DNA of 64,000 nucleotides from Bacteroides mediterraneensis. GTDB taxonomy: Bacteria > Bacteroidota > Bacteroidia > Bacteroidales > Bacteroidaceae. Made by a program: the position numbers and the translations under genes. Of the stretch, positions 9,722 to 19,133 are shown piece by piece (within the stretch, counting starts at the first letter, position 1; each line of letters begins with the position of its first letter). Where the stretch lies: positions 1,452,919 through 1,516,918 of the forward strand of contig NZ_LT635783.1 of NCBI RefSeq assembly GCF_900128455.1, read 5' to 3'. The notes beneath the pieces were generated by a model. The model ran no database searches and was not told the origin of the DNA. It saw only the letters and a list, made by a program, of their open reading frames with translations.

Positions 9722-10639
9722 ATGAAACAGATACTTTTTTTCTCAGCCTTATGGTGTGCACTGGCTTTCACGGCTTGCGGGGGAGGTGCATCCGAACAAA
9801 CAACCGATGAAGCAGCCGGCACACAGTCGGCACAGGCCGACAGTCTTTCAGCCTCGGCCGACAGCGTGGAAGTGGACGGGGTTTCTGGAGCGACTCAGGT
9901 GGCCAATGCACCGTCTTTCAACGGCATCCTGATGGTACCTCCGCAGCAGCATGCCACCATTACCTTGAGCATGGGAGGCGCTGTACACAGCGTGGCTTTC
10001 CTTCCGGGCAGCTACGTACAGAAGAACCAAGTAATTCTGACATTGGAAAATCCGGACTTCATCGCCTTGCAGCAGACCTGGCTGGATGCAGCCGCACAAG
10101 TGGAATTTCTGGAAAAAGAATATCTCCGCCAGAAGAACCTGGCTTCGCACGAGGCCGCTTCACAGAAACAGATGCAGCAGAGCAAGTCGGACTATCTCTC
10201 CATGAAGAGCCGGCTGGATGCGGCGGCTGCCCAGTTGCAGATTCTGGGTATGGATACCCGTCATTTGCAGACGCAGGGCATTCATCCTTATTTGGAGATA
10301 AAAGCTCCGCTGAGCGGATATGTGACGAACATGAACGTCAATCTGGGAAAATATTTCAATGTGGGTGAACCTGTATGTGATGTGATTGACAAGCAGGCAC
10401 TGATGTTGCAGCTGACTGCTTACGAGAAAGATTTGGACGATTTGAGGGTGGGCGACCAGATTGAGTTTCGTGTGAACGGCATGGGAAACAAGACTTTTGA
10501 AGCCGTGTTGGTTTCCATCGACCAGATGGTGGACAGCACCAACCGCTCCATCAAGGTGTATGCCCGTGTGTTGCATCCGCTGAAAGATTTCCGTCCCGGA
10601 ATGTATGTATCAGCCCGTAAGGCTCCCCAAAAATCTTGA
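9722..10639 (+). CDS. RND efflux periplasmic adaptor lipoprotein (CusB/CzcB-like membrane fusion protein)
   Basis: Links the RND pump to the outer-membrane channel in the periplasm. The 305-residue product begins with a lipoprotein signal (lipobox AFTAC, Cys19), then a Ser/Ala/Glu-rich linker to about residue 55. A lipoyl/barrel-sandwich half (VHSVAFLPGSYVQKNQVILTLENP near 90-115), an alpha-hairpin coiled coil (about 120-175), the second lipoyl half (LEIKAPLSGYVTNMNVNLGKY near 190) and a beta-barrel (about 220-300, FRVNGMGNKTFEAVLVSIDQ) follow. It is short for the family and lacks any obvious N-terminal metal-binding extension. It lies directly between the pump gene and the histidine kinase, 9 bases before the latter. 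Confidence 0.9.
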   Translation: MKQILFFSALWCALAFTACGGGASEQTTDEAAGTQSAQADSLSASADSVEVDGVSGATQVANAPSFNGILMVPPQQHATITLSMGGAVHSVAFLPGSYVQKNQVILTLENPDFIALQQTWLDAAAQVEFLEKEYLRQKNLASHEAASQKQMQQSKSDYLSMKSRLDAAAAQLQILGMDTRHLQTQGIHPYLEIKAPLSGYVTNMNVNLGKYFNVGEPVCDVIDKQALMLQLTAYEKDLDDLRVGDQIEFRVNGMGNKTFEAVLVSIDQMVDSTNRSIKVYARVLHPLKDFRPGMYVSARKAPQKS

Positions 10640-10648
10640 TTGTGACGC

Positions 10649-11692
10649 ATGAAGCGAATCGTGAACAATAAATATCTGCTGGTAGTGAATGCCATCGCCA
10701 TCATGGTGGCATTCCTTACGCATTTCCCGGAACTGATTACCTTGTCGAATCCGTATTCGGCCGACGGGCTTTCGTTTCCGGGTATGCACTGGGCAGATGT
10801 GGGCAATGAGGTGCTGTTTACGTATGTTTCCTTGTTGTTGCTTTTCTTCCTGAACGAGGCCGTGTTCCATTTCAACAGTGACATGGTTTCCATCGGGTGG
10901 AAGAAGATGCTCTGCGCGTTTGTGCTCACGTGGATTGCGAGTAATCTGCTTGGAAAGTTTTTCGTCTACTTGCACCAGCATTTCGACATTCCGGCCATTG
11001 ATGCCATGCTTCACCATTATCTCCATCCTTTACGGGATTTCCTGATTACCTGCATTGTGACGGGAAGCTGTTATTTTTTTCATCAGAACCGGAAAAGCCG
11101 CAAGATGTTGCTCGAAAACCAGCAGTTGCGCACGGAAAACATCATCAACCAGTATGAAGCCCTGAAGAGCCAGCTGAATCCGCACATGTTGTTCAATTCG
11201 CTGAACACCTTGTATCTGCTCATTCGCGAATCGCCCGACAAGGCCCGTCATTACCTGGAGGAGCTGTCGAAGGTGATGCGTTACACCTTGCAGGACAATG
11301 AGTCACATTCCGTGACCTTGCGGGAGGAGATGGAATATGTGAGGTCATATATGTATCTGCTGCAGGTGCGTTACGAAGAAAACCTGCAGTTTGACATCCG
11401 GATTTCGCCGGAGCTGCTTTCCCGCAAGCTGCCTCCCATGGCCCTCCAGCTGCTGATAGAGAATGCCGTGAAGCACAACGAAATCAGTAACCGTCGTCCG
11501 CTGACGGTGCTGGTAAAGGCGGAAGGCGATACGGTGGAGGTGAGCAACCCGTTGCAACCCAAGCGGGGTGGGGCGGCCGGAATGGGAATCGGACTGGCCA
11601 ATCTGGCCAAACGTTACCAGTTGCTGTATAAAAAAGAGGTTTCCGTACAGGAAGAGAACAACCGTTTTACTGTGATTTTGCCTTTGATTTGA
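10649..11692 (+). CDS. LytS-type sensor histidine kinase
   Basis: Membrane sensor kinase of the His_kinase (LytS/YehU) class. In 347 residues it has about four TM helices in residues 5-145 (VVNAIAIMVAFLTHFPELI; VLFTYVSLLLLFFLNEAVF; CAFVLTWIASNLLGKFFVY; DFLITCIVTGSCYFF), a short coiled coil, the phosphoacceptor motif LNPHMLFNSLNTLY with His179, and an HATPase_c domain with ALQLLIENAVKHNE (N box) and GMGIGLANLAKRY (G box). The LytTR regulator starts 1 base after its stop, so the two form a pair. Position behind the pump and adaptor genes suggests, without proof, that it senses the stress the pump relieves or regulates the same operon. Confidence 0.93.
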   Translation: MKRIVNNKYLLVVNAIAIMVAFLTHFPELITLSNPYSADGLSFPGMHWADVGNEVLFTYVSLLLLFFLNEAVFHFNSDMVSIGWKKMLCAFVLTWIASNLLGKFFVYLHQHFDIPAIDAMLHHYLHPLRDFLITCIVTGSCYFFHQNRKSRKMLLENQQLRTENIINQYEALKSQLNPHMLFNSLNTLYLLIRESPDKARHYLEELSKVMRYTLQDNESHSVTLREEMEYVRSYMYLLQVRYEENLQFDIRISPELLSRKLPPMALQLLIENAVKHNEISNRRPLTVLVKAEGDTVEVSNPLQPKRGGAAGMGIGLANLAKRYQLLYKKEVSVQEENNRFTVILPLI

Positions 11693-11693
11693 A

Positions 11694-12452
11694 ATGAAAA
11701 CACTGATTGTAGAAGATGAGAAAGCGGCTTTGCGCAACCTGAAGGCCGTGATGCAGGAAGTAGACACCGATTTTGAAATCGTCGGGGAGGTGGACAGCAT
11801 TTTCGACGGAGTGGAATGGTTTCGTACGCATCCCATGCCGGAGCTGGTGTTTATGGACATTCATTTGGCCGACGGCTCAGCCTTCGACATTTGTGCACAG
11901 GTGGACATCACCTGTCCGATTATCTTTACCACGGCCTACGATGAATATGCATTGCGGGCGTTCAAGGTGAACAGCGTGGCCTATCTGCTCAAGCCCATCA
12001 GCCGTACTGACTTGCAGGAGGCCATGCACAAGCTGGAACTGTTGGGCGGACAGCCGAAGGAGGAGAAACAGCCCGACCTGTCGGATATTATCCGTAGCCT
12101 GAAAAAGGAGGAAAGCTACAAGACCCATTTTCTGGTGCCGGTGAAGGGCGACAAATTCCTGCCGGTATCGGTCGATTCCATCCAGTATTTCTATATTTCC
12201 AACGGGCTGGTCAAGGCTGTCGACGGAGACGGGAAGGAGTTTGTGTTCTCGCAGTCGCTCGACGAGCTGGCCGAACTGCTCAACCCGCACGATTTCTTCC
12301 GGGCCAACCGCCAGTTTATCGTATCGCGGAAGGCCGTATCCGACATCAGTCTGTGGTTCAACGGACGGTTGGCCATCAACTTGAAAGTGCCGGTGCCCGA
12401 GAAAATCATCATCAGCAAGGCCAAGGCTTCGGAACTGAAGGACTGGTTCTGA
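11694..12452 (+). CDS. LytTR-family response regulator
   Basis: Cytoplasmic transcription regulator of 252 residues. The receiver domain (1-115) shows the acidic pair (VEDE, residues 6-9), phosphorylation site Asp55 (LVFMDIHLADG), Thr/Ala switch region (IIFTTAYDEYA) and Lys in YLLKPI. A linker is followed by a LytTR DNA-binding domain (about 140-252: FLVPVKGDKFLPVSVDSIQYFY, FFRANRQFIVSRKAV). It is the partner of the LytS-like kinase just upstream. A strong terminator follows 4 bases after the stop, closing the operon. Confidence 0.94.
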   Translation: MKTLIVEDEKAALRNLKAVMQEVDTDFEIVGEVDSIFDGVEWFRTHPMPELVFMDIHLADGSAFDICAQVDITCPIIFTTAYDEYALRAFKVNSVAYLLKPISRTDLQEAMHKLELLGGQPKEEKQPDLSDIIRSLKKEESYKTHFLVPVKGDKFLPVSVDSIQYFYISNGLVKAVDGDGKEFVFSQSLDELAELLNPHDFFRANRQFIVSRKAVSDISLWFNGRLAINLKVPVPEKIIISKAKASELKDWF

Positions 12453-12456
12453 ACAG

Positions 12457-12496
12457 AAAGGGAGAAACGCTTCGTGGTTTTTCCCTTTATTTTTTC
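12457..12496 (+). terminator. Rho-independent terminator of the efflux/two-component operon
   Basis: AAAGGGAGAAAC pairs with GTTTTTCCCTTT (12 pairs, one G-U) around an eight-base loop, followed by ATTTTTT. It lies just after the LytTR stop. Confidence 0.8.
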
Positions 12497-12508
12497 GGTG
12501 GAAATCCG

Positions 12509-12516
12509 TATCTTTG
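12509..12516 (+). promoter_or_regulatory. Candidate -7 element of the ABC-F gene
   Basis: TATCTTTG, the commonest form of the Bacteroidetes -7 box, 31 bases before the start at 12548. The expected -33 position is T-rich but has no exact TTTG. Confidence 0.5.
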
Positions 12517-12538
12517 CCGCATAATTCAAAAAAGGTAG

Positions 12539-14167
<1,629 letters not shown>

Positions 14168-14176
14168 GATGCAAAA

Positions 14177-14286
14177 AAACGCCTTTGCGTTTGGAGGAAA
14201 ACGTAAGTACGTTTTATCCGAAACGCAAGGACGTTTTACTTGAAACGCAAGTACGTTTTTGTGGAAACGCACTTGCGTTTTTTTCT
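14177..14286. repeat. Cluster of five short degenerate palindromes, core AAACGCAAGTACGTTT
   Basis: Between the convergent ABC-F and cdd genes are five imperfect palindromes at a spacing of about 21-24 bases: AAACGCCTTTGCGTTT, AAACGTAAGTACGTTT, AAACGCAAGGACGTTT, AAACGCAAGTACGTTT and AAACGCACTTGCGTTT. Arms are conserved as AAACG/CGTTT while the middle six bases drift. The last unit is followed by a T run and could act as a terminator. The same family occurs near 49.1 kb. Not a CRISPR: there is no long spacer and the units are themselves palindromes. Confidence 0.85.
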
Positions 14287-14302
14287 GTCCTCAAAAATCT
14301 TC

Positions 14303-14785
14303 TTATTTCGTCAGAAATTCCCCGCCGAACGACAACGGGAGCAGGTCTTTCGTACCGTCTACCTCGTAAATCGCTTTCTCGCCATACAGCAGGATGCGCA
14401 TGGGCTGACGGTAGCGTTGCTCCGTTTCCAGCAATACCTGGCGGCAGGCTCCGCAGGGAGGAATCGGCGTGTCAAGGTAGCCGGCTTCGTTGCGGGCAGC
14501 AATGGCCAGTGTCAGTACCGCCTGGTCGGGATACTGGGAATTGGCATAGAACAGTGTGGTGCGTTCGGCGCACAGGCCGGAAGGATAGGCGGCGTTTTCC
14601 TGATTCGTTCCCGTGACGATAATCCCGTTTTTCAGCAGGGCGGCGGCACCGACCGAGAATTTGGAGTAGGGAGCGTAACTGCGCGAAGTGGCCTCTTTGG
14701 CCTTGTCAATCAGCTCGCGGTCTTGCGGGGCAAGTTCTTCGTATTGCAAAGAGTGGATACAGATTTCCAGTTTAATTTCTTTCAT
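14303..14785 (-). CDS. cdd: Cytidine deaminase
   Basis: Deaminates cytidine and deoxycytidine to uridine and deoxyuridine (pyrimidine salvage). The zinc and catalytic motifs are complete: CAERTT (Cys-Ala-Glu, catalytic Glu) near residue 72 and PCGACRQVL near 109; SRSYAPYSKFSVGAAAL near the N-terminus is the family's substrate segment. I chose the ATG at 14783-14785 (MKEIKLEICIHSL) because the upstream in-frame extension is not family-like and overlaps the candidate promoter. Product 160 residues, normal for the homotetrameric type plus a short N-terminal extension. Confidence 0.95.
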   Translation of the reverse strand: MKEIKLEICIHSLQYEELAPQDRELIDKAKEATSRSYAPYSKFSVGAAALLKNGIIVTGTNQENAAYPSGLCAERTTLFYANSQYPDQAVLTLAIAARNEAGYLDTPIPPCGACRQVLLETEQRYRQPMRILLYGEKAIYEVDGTKDLLPLSFGGEFLTK

Positions 14786-14814
14786 GGCTTTTGTTTTTGT
14801 GGTTGGGTAATAAA

Positions 14815-14822
14815 CAAATATA
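14815..14822 (-). promoter_or_regulatory. Candidate -7 element of cdd
   Basis: On the minus strand TATATTTG matches TAnnTTTG, 29 bases before the chosen cdd start. No clear -33 TTTG. Confidence 0.4.
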
Positions 14823-14897
14823 CGCAAAAAATCGGTTTTCCTCCTGCTTTTCTGTATTTTTAAGCATTTACCCGTAAGGCTTCTGTACCGAATCGCT

Positions 14898-14905
14898 TAT
14901 CTTTG
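14898..14905 (+). promoter_or_regulatory. Candidate -7 element of the glucosaminidase gene
   Basis: TATCTTTG, 25 bases before the start at 14931. No TTTG at the expected -33 position. Confidence 0.5.
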
Positions 14906-14930
14906 TGCAAAACCATAAAAGAAGAACTGC

Positions 14931-15821
14931 ATGAAATCGTTAAGATATATCTTGGTGTGCTGCTTGGCAGGGATGGTACTATCTTTGGGAGCGGCCCAGC
15001 GGCGGAACAAGGCATACGAGGATTACATCCGGCAGTATCACAAGATTGCCGTGGAAGAGATGAAGCGTTACCACATCCCGGCCAGTATCACGCTGGCGCA
15101 GGGATTGCTGGAGTCGGGAGCGGGACGGAGCGAACTGGCCCGCAAATCGAATAACCATTTCGGCATCAAGTGTGGACGAAGCTGGGACGGGCGTACGGTG
15201 CGTGCCGACGACGATGCTCCGAACGAATGTTTCCGGGCTTACCGTCATGCCAAGGATTCTTATCGCGACCATTCCAAGTTCCTGCGTACGGGAGCGCGTT
15301 ATGCTTTCCTGTTCCGGCTGAAGATTACGGACTACAAGGGATGGGCCCGCGGACTGAAAAAGGCCGGCTATGCCACCGACCCGCGTTATGCCGACCGGCT
15401 GATTAATATCATCGAACTGTATGACCTGGACCGTTACGACAGCAAGAAGGGACTGGAGTGGGCCGAGGAGTTCCCCAACCCGCATCAGCCGTATCTGGCC
15501 AACGACATGGTGTATATCATCGCCCGTCGGGGAGATACGTTCAAGTCGCTTTCGGATGAGCTGGGCATCAGCAAGAAAAAACTCCGCACTTACAATGAAC
15601 TGCCCAAGGATTATGAATTTGCAGGGGGTGAAATCGTGTATCTGGAGAAGAAACGCCGCCGCGCTACGAAGGAATACATTGTCTACGTGGTGCGTCAGGG
15701 CGATTCCATGTACTCCATCTCGCAGAAGTTCGGCATCCGCTTGAAGAACCTGTACAAACTGAATAAGATGGAATCGGATGCTCCGGCTCCGAAGGTGGGC
15801 GACATTCTGCGGTTGCGCTGA
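14931..15821 (+). CDS. Secreted glucosaminidase-domain protein with two LysM repeats
   Basis: Peptidoglycan hydrolase acting outside the cytoplasm. The 296-residue product has an N-terminal signal peptide (YILVCCLAGMVLSLGAAQ), then a glucosaminidase (flagellar FlgJ-like) domain at about 25-165: YHIPASITLAQGLLESGAGRSELARKSNNHFGIKC carries the expected catalytic Glu, and YADRLINIIELYDLDRYD closes it. Two LysM-type peptidoglycan-binding repeats follow (about 185-235 YIIARRGDTFKSLSDELGIS; 245-295 YVVRQGDSMYSISQKFGIRLKNLYKLN). Length and layout are typical of Bacteroidales cell-wall hydrolases. It is convergent with rlmH, only 5 bases apart. Confidence 0.93.
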   Translation: MKSLRYILVCCLAGMVLSLGAAQRRNKAYEDYIRQYHKIAVEEMKRYHIPASITLAQGLLESGAGRSELARKSNNHFGIKCGRSWDGRTVRADDDAPNECFRAYRHAKDSYRDHSKFLRTGARYAFLFRLKITDYKGWARGLKKAGYATDPRYADRLINIIELYDLDRYDSKKGLEWAEEFPNPHQPYLANDMVYIIARRGDTFKSLSDELGISKKKLRTYNELPKDYEFAGGEIVYLEKKRRRATKEYIVYVVRQGDSMYSISQKFGIRLKNLYKLNKMESDAPAPKVGDILRLR

Positions 15822-15826
15822 CCGGT

Positions 15827-16300
15827 TTATTCGTGGTGATAGGGACCGTTGTTCAGAATGGTCATGGCCCGGTAAAGCTGTTCCACGAAGATGAGCCGTA
15901 TCATCTGGTGTGAGAAGGTCATCTTGGACAGGGAAATCTTTTCCTGGGCCGCCTGGTAGACCGCGGGGGAGAAGCCGTAGGGCCCGCCGATGATAAACAC
16001 CAGCCGCTTGTTCACCGTATGCATCTTCCGCTCTACCCAGTTGGCAAACTCGATGGAGCGGAATTCTTTTCCATGCTCGTCGAGGAGTACCACCACATCG
16101 CCCGGCTGAAGGGCTTTCAGGATGGCTTCGCCTTCTTTTTCTTTCTGCTGGTCCATGCTGAGGCTCTTGGTGTTCTTGAGTTCGGGAATCACTTCCATGT
16201 CGAACGAAATGTAGTGCTTGGTACGTTCCACGTAGTCGTTGATGGCTGTGATGTAATGCTTTTCGACCGTCCGGCCGACCACAAGTAGGGTAAATTTCAT
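15827..16300 (-). CDS. rlmH: 23S rRNA (pseudouridine1915-N3)-methyltransferase RlmH
   Basis: SPOUT-class methyltransferase acting on helix 69 of 23S rRNA. The product from the ATG at 16298-16300 (MKFTLLVVGRTVEKHY) is 157 residues, the normal length. Motifs include VVLLDEHGKEFRSIEFANWV and the SAM-knot loop VFIIGGPYGFS, plus the C-terminal LIFVEQLYRAMTILNNGPYHH. A longer in-frame ORF begins upstream at 16378, but the extra 26 residues cross the nadC promoter region and lack homology, so I reject them. Confidence 0.96.
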   Translation of the reverse strand: MKFTLLVVGRTVEKHYITAINDYVERTKHYISFDMEVIPELKNTKSLSMDQQKEKEGEAILKALQPGDVVVLLDEHGKEFRSIEFANWVERKMHTVNKRLVFIIGGPYGFSPAVYQAAQEKISLSKMTFSHQMIRLIFVEQLYRAMTILNNGPYHHE

Positions 16301-16331
16301 ATCTTTTTTACTTTGATTAAAACGGGTTGTC

Positions 16332-16362
16332 TTTGCAAAGATATGAATAATAATTACCTTTG
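16332..16362 (+). promoter_or_regulatory. Promoter of nadC
   Basis: TTTG (16332-16335), a 19-base spacer and TACCTTTG (16355-16362), a good Bacteroidetes -33/-7 pair, 33 bases before the nadC ATG. On the other strand TATCTTTG occupies 16336-16343 and may serve rlmH. Confidence 0.6.
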
Positions 16363-16395
16363 CTTCCAGAAATATCACCTAATATTTTGAACAAA

Positions 16396-17250
16396 ATGGA
16401 CGAAAAAATTGTAAAGGATTTGATTGACCGTCTGATTGACCTCTCTTTTGCAGAGGATATAGGCGACGGGGACCATACTACATTGTCGTGTATCCCGGCA
16501 GATGCCATGGGAAAGTCGAAACTGCTCATAAAGGAAGAAGGAATCCTGGCCGGCATTGAAGTGGCCAAGGAAGTGTTCCATCGTTTCGACCCCGACATGA
16601 AGGTGACCGTATTCATGCAAGACGGTACGCACGTGAAACCGGGGGATGTGCCGATGGTGGTGGAAGGCAAGGTGCAGTCTTTGCTGCAGACCGAACGCCT
16701 GATGCTGAACATCATGCAGCGCATGAGCGGTATCGCGACCATGACGCACAAGTATGTGGAACGCCTGAAGGGGACAAAGACCCGTGTACTCGATACGCGT
16801 AAGACGACTCCGGGCATGCGTATCCTGGAGAAGATGGCGGTGAAAATCGGTGGGGGTGTGAACCATCGTATCGGTCTGTTCGACATGATTCTGCTGAAAG
16901 ACAACCATGTGGATTTCGCAGGAGGCATCGACAAGGCCATCACGCGGGCCAAGGAATACTGCAAGGAAAAAGGCAAGGACCTGAAGATTGAAATCGAGGT
17001 GCGCAACTTCGACGAGCTGCAGCAGGTGCTCGACCTGGGTGGAGTAGACCGTATCATGCTCGACAACTTCACGCCGGAGAATACCCGCAAGGCCGTGGAA
17101 ATGGTGGGCGGACGTGTGGAACTGGAATCTTCTGGCGGTATCACGTTTGACACGCTGCGCGACTATGCGGAATGTGGAGTGGACTACATCTCCGTAGGTG
17201 CATTGACCCATTCTGTGAAAGGTCTCGACATGAGCTTCAAGGCTTGTTGA
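16396..17250 (+). CDS. nadC: Nicotinate-nucleotide pyrophosphorylase (quinolinate phosphoribosyltransferase)
   Basis: Converts quinolinate and PRPP to nicotinate mononucleotide in de novo NAD synthesis. From the ATG at 16396 the protein is 284 residues (MDEKIVKDLIDRLIDL). Motifs: EDIGDGDHTT near 22, the quinolinate-binding TRKTTPGMRILEKMAVKIGGG near 135, LKDNHVDFAGG near 172, EIEVRNFDEL and LESSGGITFDTLRDYAECGVDYISVGALTHS at the C-terminus (phosphate-binding loop). An upstream in-frame ATG at 16360 overlaps the promoter, so I prefer the later start. nadA and nadB are not in the window. Confidence 0.96.
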   Translation: MDEKIVKDLIDRLIDLSFAEDIGDGDHTTLSCIPADAMGKSKLLIKEEGILAGIEVAKEVFHRFDPDMKVTVFMQDGTHVKPGDVPMVVEGKVQSLLQTERLMLNIMQRMSGIATMTHKYVERLKGTKTRVLDTRKTTPGMRILEKMAVKIGGGVNHRIGLFDMILLKDNHVDFAGGIDKAITRAKEYCKEKGKDLKIEIEVRNFDELQQVLDLGGVDRIMLDNFTPENTRKAVEMVGGRVELESSGGITFDTLRDYAECGVDYISVGALTHSVKGLDMSFKAC

Positions 17251-17315
17251 GGCGGACGGAAAGAGAGGCTTGCTGCTTGTAACAAAAGAACAATCAACTA
17301 AAATAGAGAAGAGTG

Positions 17316-17930
17316 ATGAAAAAAAGTGTTTTATGGAAAAGTGTGCTGGTGCTGGCATTGTGTTTGGCCGGAACAGCCAATGGAATGGCACAAGACCTGA
17401 AGTCGATTCTTTCGGGTGTGGTAGGTGCAGTGACCAATAAGGTGACAGGCGAAAGCAGTTCGCTGACCGGAACCTGGGCTTATTCCGGACCTGACTGCAA
17501 GTTTGAAAGCGACAACCTGCTGGCTAAGGCCGGTGGTGAAGTGGCAGCCAAGAAGGTGGAGGAAAAGATGAGCGGCGTATTGGAAAAACTGGGCTTCAAG
17601 GAAGGAGCGACTTATACTTTCAATGAGGACAGTACCTATACTTCCGTGATAGGTGGAAAAACGGTCAGCGGAACCTACAGCTACAATGCCGATACCAAGG
17701 AGCTGACAATGAAAACGCGTCTGGGACTGAAGGCGAATGCCACTGTGTCCAAAGGACTGACAGGCAATACGATGAGTCTGCTCTTCAAGGCCGACAAGCT
17801 GATGTCGCTGGCGCAGACCATTACCGGTGCAGTGGCAAGCAAGTCGTCTAATTCGGCTGTAAGCACAGCTACCTCTTTGCTGAACCAGTATGACGGACTG
17901 CAATTGGGAGTGGAGTTGAAGAAACAGTAA
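17316..17930 (+). CDS. DUF4923-family exported lipocalin-like protein
   Basis: A 204-residue Bacteroidales protein of unknown function that I place in the DUF4923 group by its pattern (DLKSILSGVVGAVTNKVTG near residue 30, then LTGTWAYSGPDCKFESDNLLAKAGG). A signal peptide (VLVLALCLAGTANGMAQ) implies export. The middle has lipocalin-like strand repeats (GATYTFNEDSTYTSVIGGKTVSGTYSY), and the C-terminus is helical and Ser/Ala-rich. I start at the ATG at 17316; a GTG at 17313 is also in frame. It is followed by a strong terminator and has a 65-base gap from nadC, so it may or may not be co-transcribed with it. Confidence 0.85.
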   Translation: MKKSVLWKSVLVLALCLAGTANGMAQDLKSILSGVVGAVTNKVTGESSSLTGTWAYSGPDCKFESDNLLAKAGGEVAAKKVEEKMSGVLEKLGFKEGATYTFNEDSTYTSVIGGKTVSGTYSYNADTKELTMKTRLGLKANATVSKGLTGNTMSLLFKADKLMSLAQTITGAVASKSSNSAVSTATSLLNQYDGLQLGVELKKQ

Positions 17931-17953
17931 TTTTGTTTTGTATATCTTAGGAA

Positions 17954-18005
17954 AGAAGCATGGATGCGGAGAGAATTTCTCTCGGAATCCATGCTTCTTT
18001 TTTTG
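17954..18005 (+). terminator. Rho-independent terminator after the DUF4923 gene
   Basis: AGAAGCATGGAT and ATCCATGCTTCT form a perfect 12-pair outer stem; an inner GAGAGAA/TTCTCTC stem extends it. A run of T follows on the plus strand. It abuts the hisB stop (18009), so it may also help end the opposing his transcript. Confidence 0.85.
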
Positions 18006-18008
18006 TTT

Positions 18009-19133
18009 TCAGATGCATCCCTTGCTGGAGGGAATCTCAAAATGATGGATGTCGCGCCGGACGGCCATCTTGATGCTGCGGGCAAGCGCTTTGAAAATCC
18101 CCTCAATCTTGTGGTGTTCGTTGGTGCCTTCTGCCTTGATGTGAAGGTTCATGCGGGCCGAGTCACTCAGCGACTTGAAGAAATGGAGGAACATCTCGGT
18201 GGGCATGTCGCCAATCTTTTCGCGGGTGAAGGTGGCGTCCCACACCAGCCAGGGGCGTCCGCCGAAGTCGAGTGCCACCATGCACAGGCAGTCGTCCATG
18301 GGCAGGCAGTAGCCGTAGCGTTCGATGCCCCGCTTGCTTCCAAGGGCCTGATACAGACATTCTCCCAAGGCGATGGCCGTGTCTTCAATGGTGTGGTGCT
18401 CGTCTACGTGCAAGTCACCGTCCACGTGGATATCGAGGTCGATGCCGCCATGCTTGCCAATCTGCTCCAGCATGTGGTCGAAGAAACCCAGTCCCGTGTC
18501 AATGTGGCAGGTGCCGTTGCCGTCCAGGTTGAGGCGGATGCGGATATCGGTCTCCTTGGTCTTCCGGCACACTTCTGCCGTCCGTTCGCCGGCAAAGAGG
18601 AACTCCGCCACGCGGTCCCAGTCGGTAGTGGCCAGCACGCAGGTATCCTCCAGTTCGCTGCCAGCCAATATACTTTTATCCGGTTGCAGCAGGATGGCCT
18701 TGCAGCCTAGGTTCTGTGCCAGCTGTACATCCGTCGCCCGGTCACCGATGACAAAACTGCCCGGCAGGTCATAGTCCGGATTGTGCAGGTAAGCCGTCAG
18801 CATGCCCGTGCGGGGCTTGCGCGTAGGTGCATTGTCTTCCGGAAAGCTCCGGTCAATCAAAATATTGTCGAACTCGATGCCCTCGTTCTTGAACGACTGG
18901 AGCATCAGGTTGTGTACGGGCCAGAAAGTCTCTTCCGGGAAAGAAGGCGTGCCCAGTCCGTCCTGATTGGTCACCATGACCAGCTCAAAATCCAGTTTCT
19001 GCCGGATGAAATACAGGTTGCGGAACACTTTGGGGTAAAACTCCAGCTTTTCGAAAGCATCCAGCTGGTAATCTACGGGCGGTTCGATGACGAGGGTTCC
19101 GTCGCGGTCGATGAACAAGACTTTCTTTTTCAT
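18009..19133 (-). CDS. hisB: Bifunctional histidinol-phosphatase / imidazoleglycerol-phosphate dehydratase
   Basis: Catalyses two steps of histidine synthesis. The N-terminal HAD phosphatase (1-165) shows FIDRDGTLV at residues 6-14, and the C-terminal dehydratase (about 180-374) shows the metal-binding His motifs [29 protein letters not shown] and [14 protein letters not shown]. The 374-residue length matches the bifunctional form. The start at 19131-19133 overlaps the hisC stop by 4 bases (ATGA), indicating translational coupling; the much longer upstream ORF extension is just hisC read in another frame. Last gene of the hisGDCB operon in this window. Confidence 0.96.
   Translation of the reverse strand: MKKKVLFIDRDGTLVIEPPVDYQLDAFEKLEFYPKVFRNLYFIRQKLDFELVMVTNQDGLGTPSFPEETFWPVHNLMLQSFKNEGIEFDNILIDRSFPEDNAPTRKPRTGMLTAYLHNPDYDLPGSFVIGDRATDVQLAQNLGCKAILLQPDKSILAGSELEDTCVLATTDWDRVAEFLFAGERTAEVCRKTKETDIRIRLNLDGNGTCHIDTGLGFFDHMLEQIGKHGGIDLDIHVDGDLHVDEHHTIEDTAIALGECLYQALGSKRGIERYGYCLPMDDCLCMVALDFGGRPWLVWDATFTREKIGDMPTEMFLHFFKSLSDSARMNLHIKAEGTNEHHKIEGIFKALARSIKMAVRRDIHHFEIPSSKGCI

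Noticed and set aside
14177..14286. Possible CRISPR-like repeat array (also considered for 25.6 and 49.1 kb)
   Set aside because: Units are 16-base palindromes with gaps of only a few bases, degenerate centres and no cas gene nearby; real CRISPRs have longer identical repeats with unique 30-40-base spacers.
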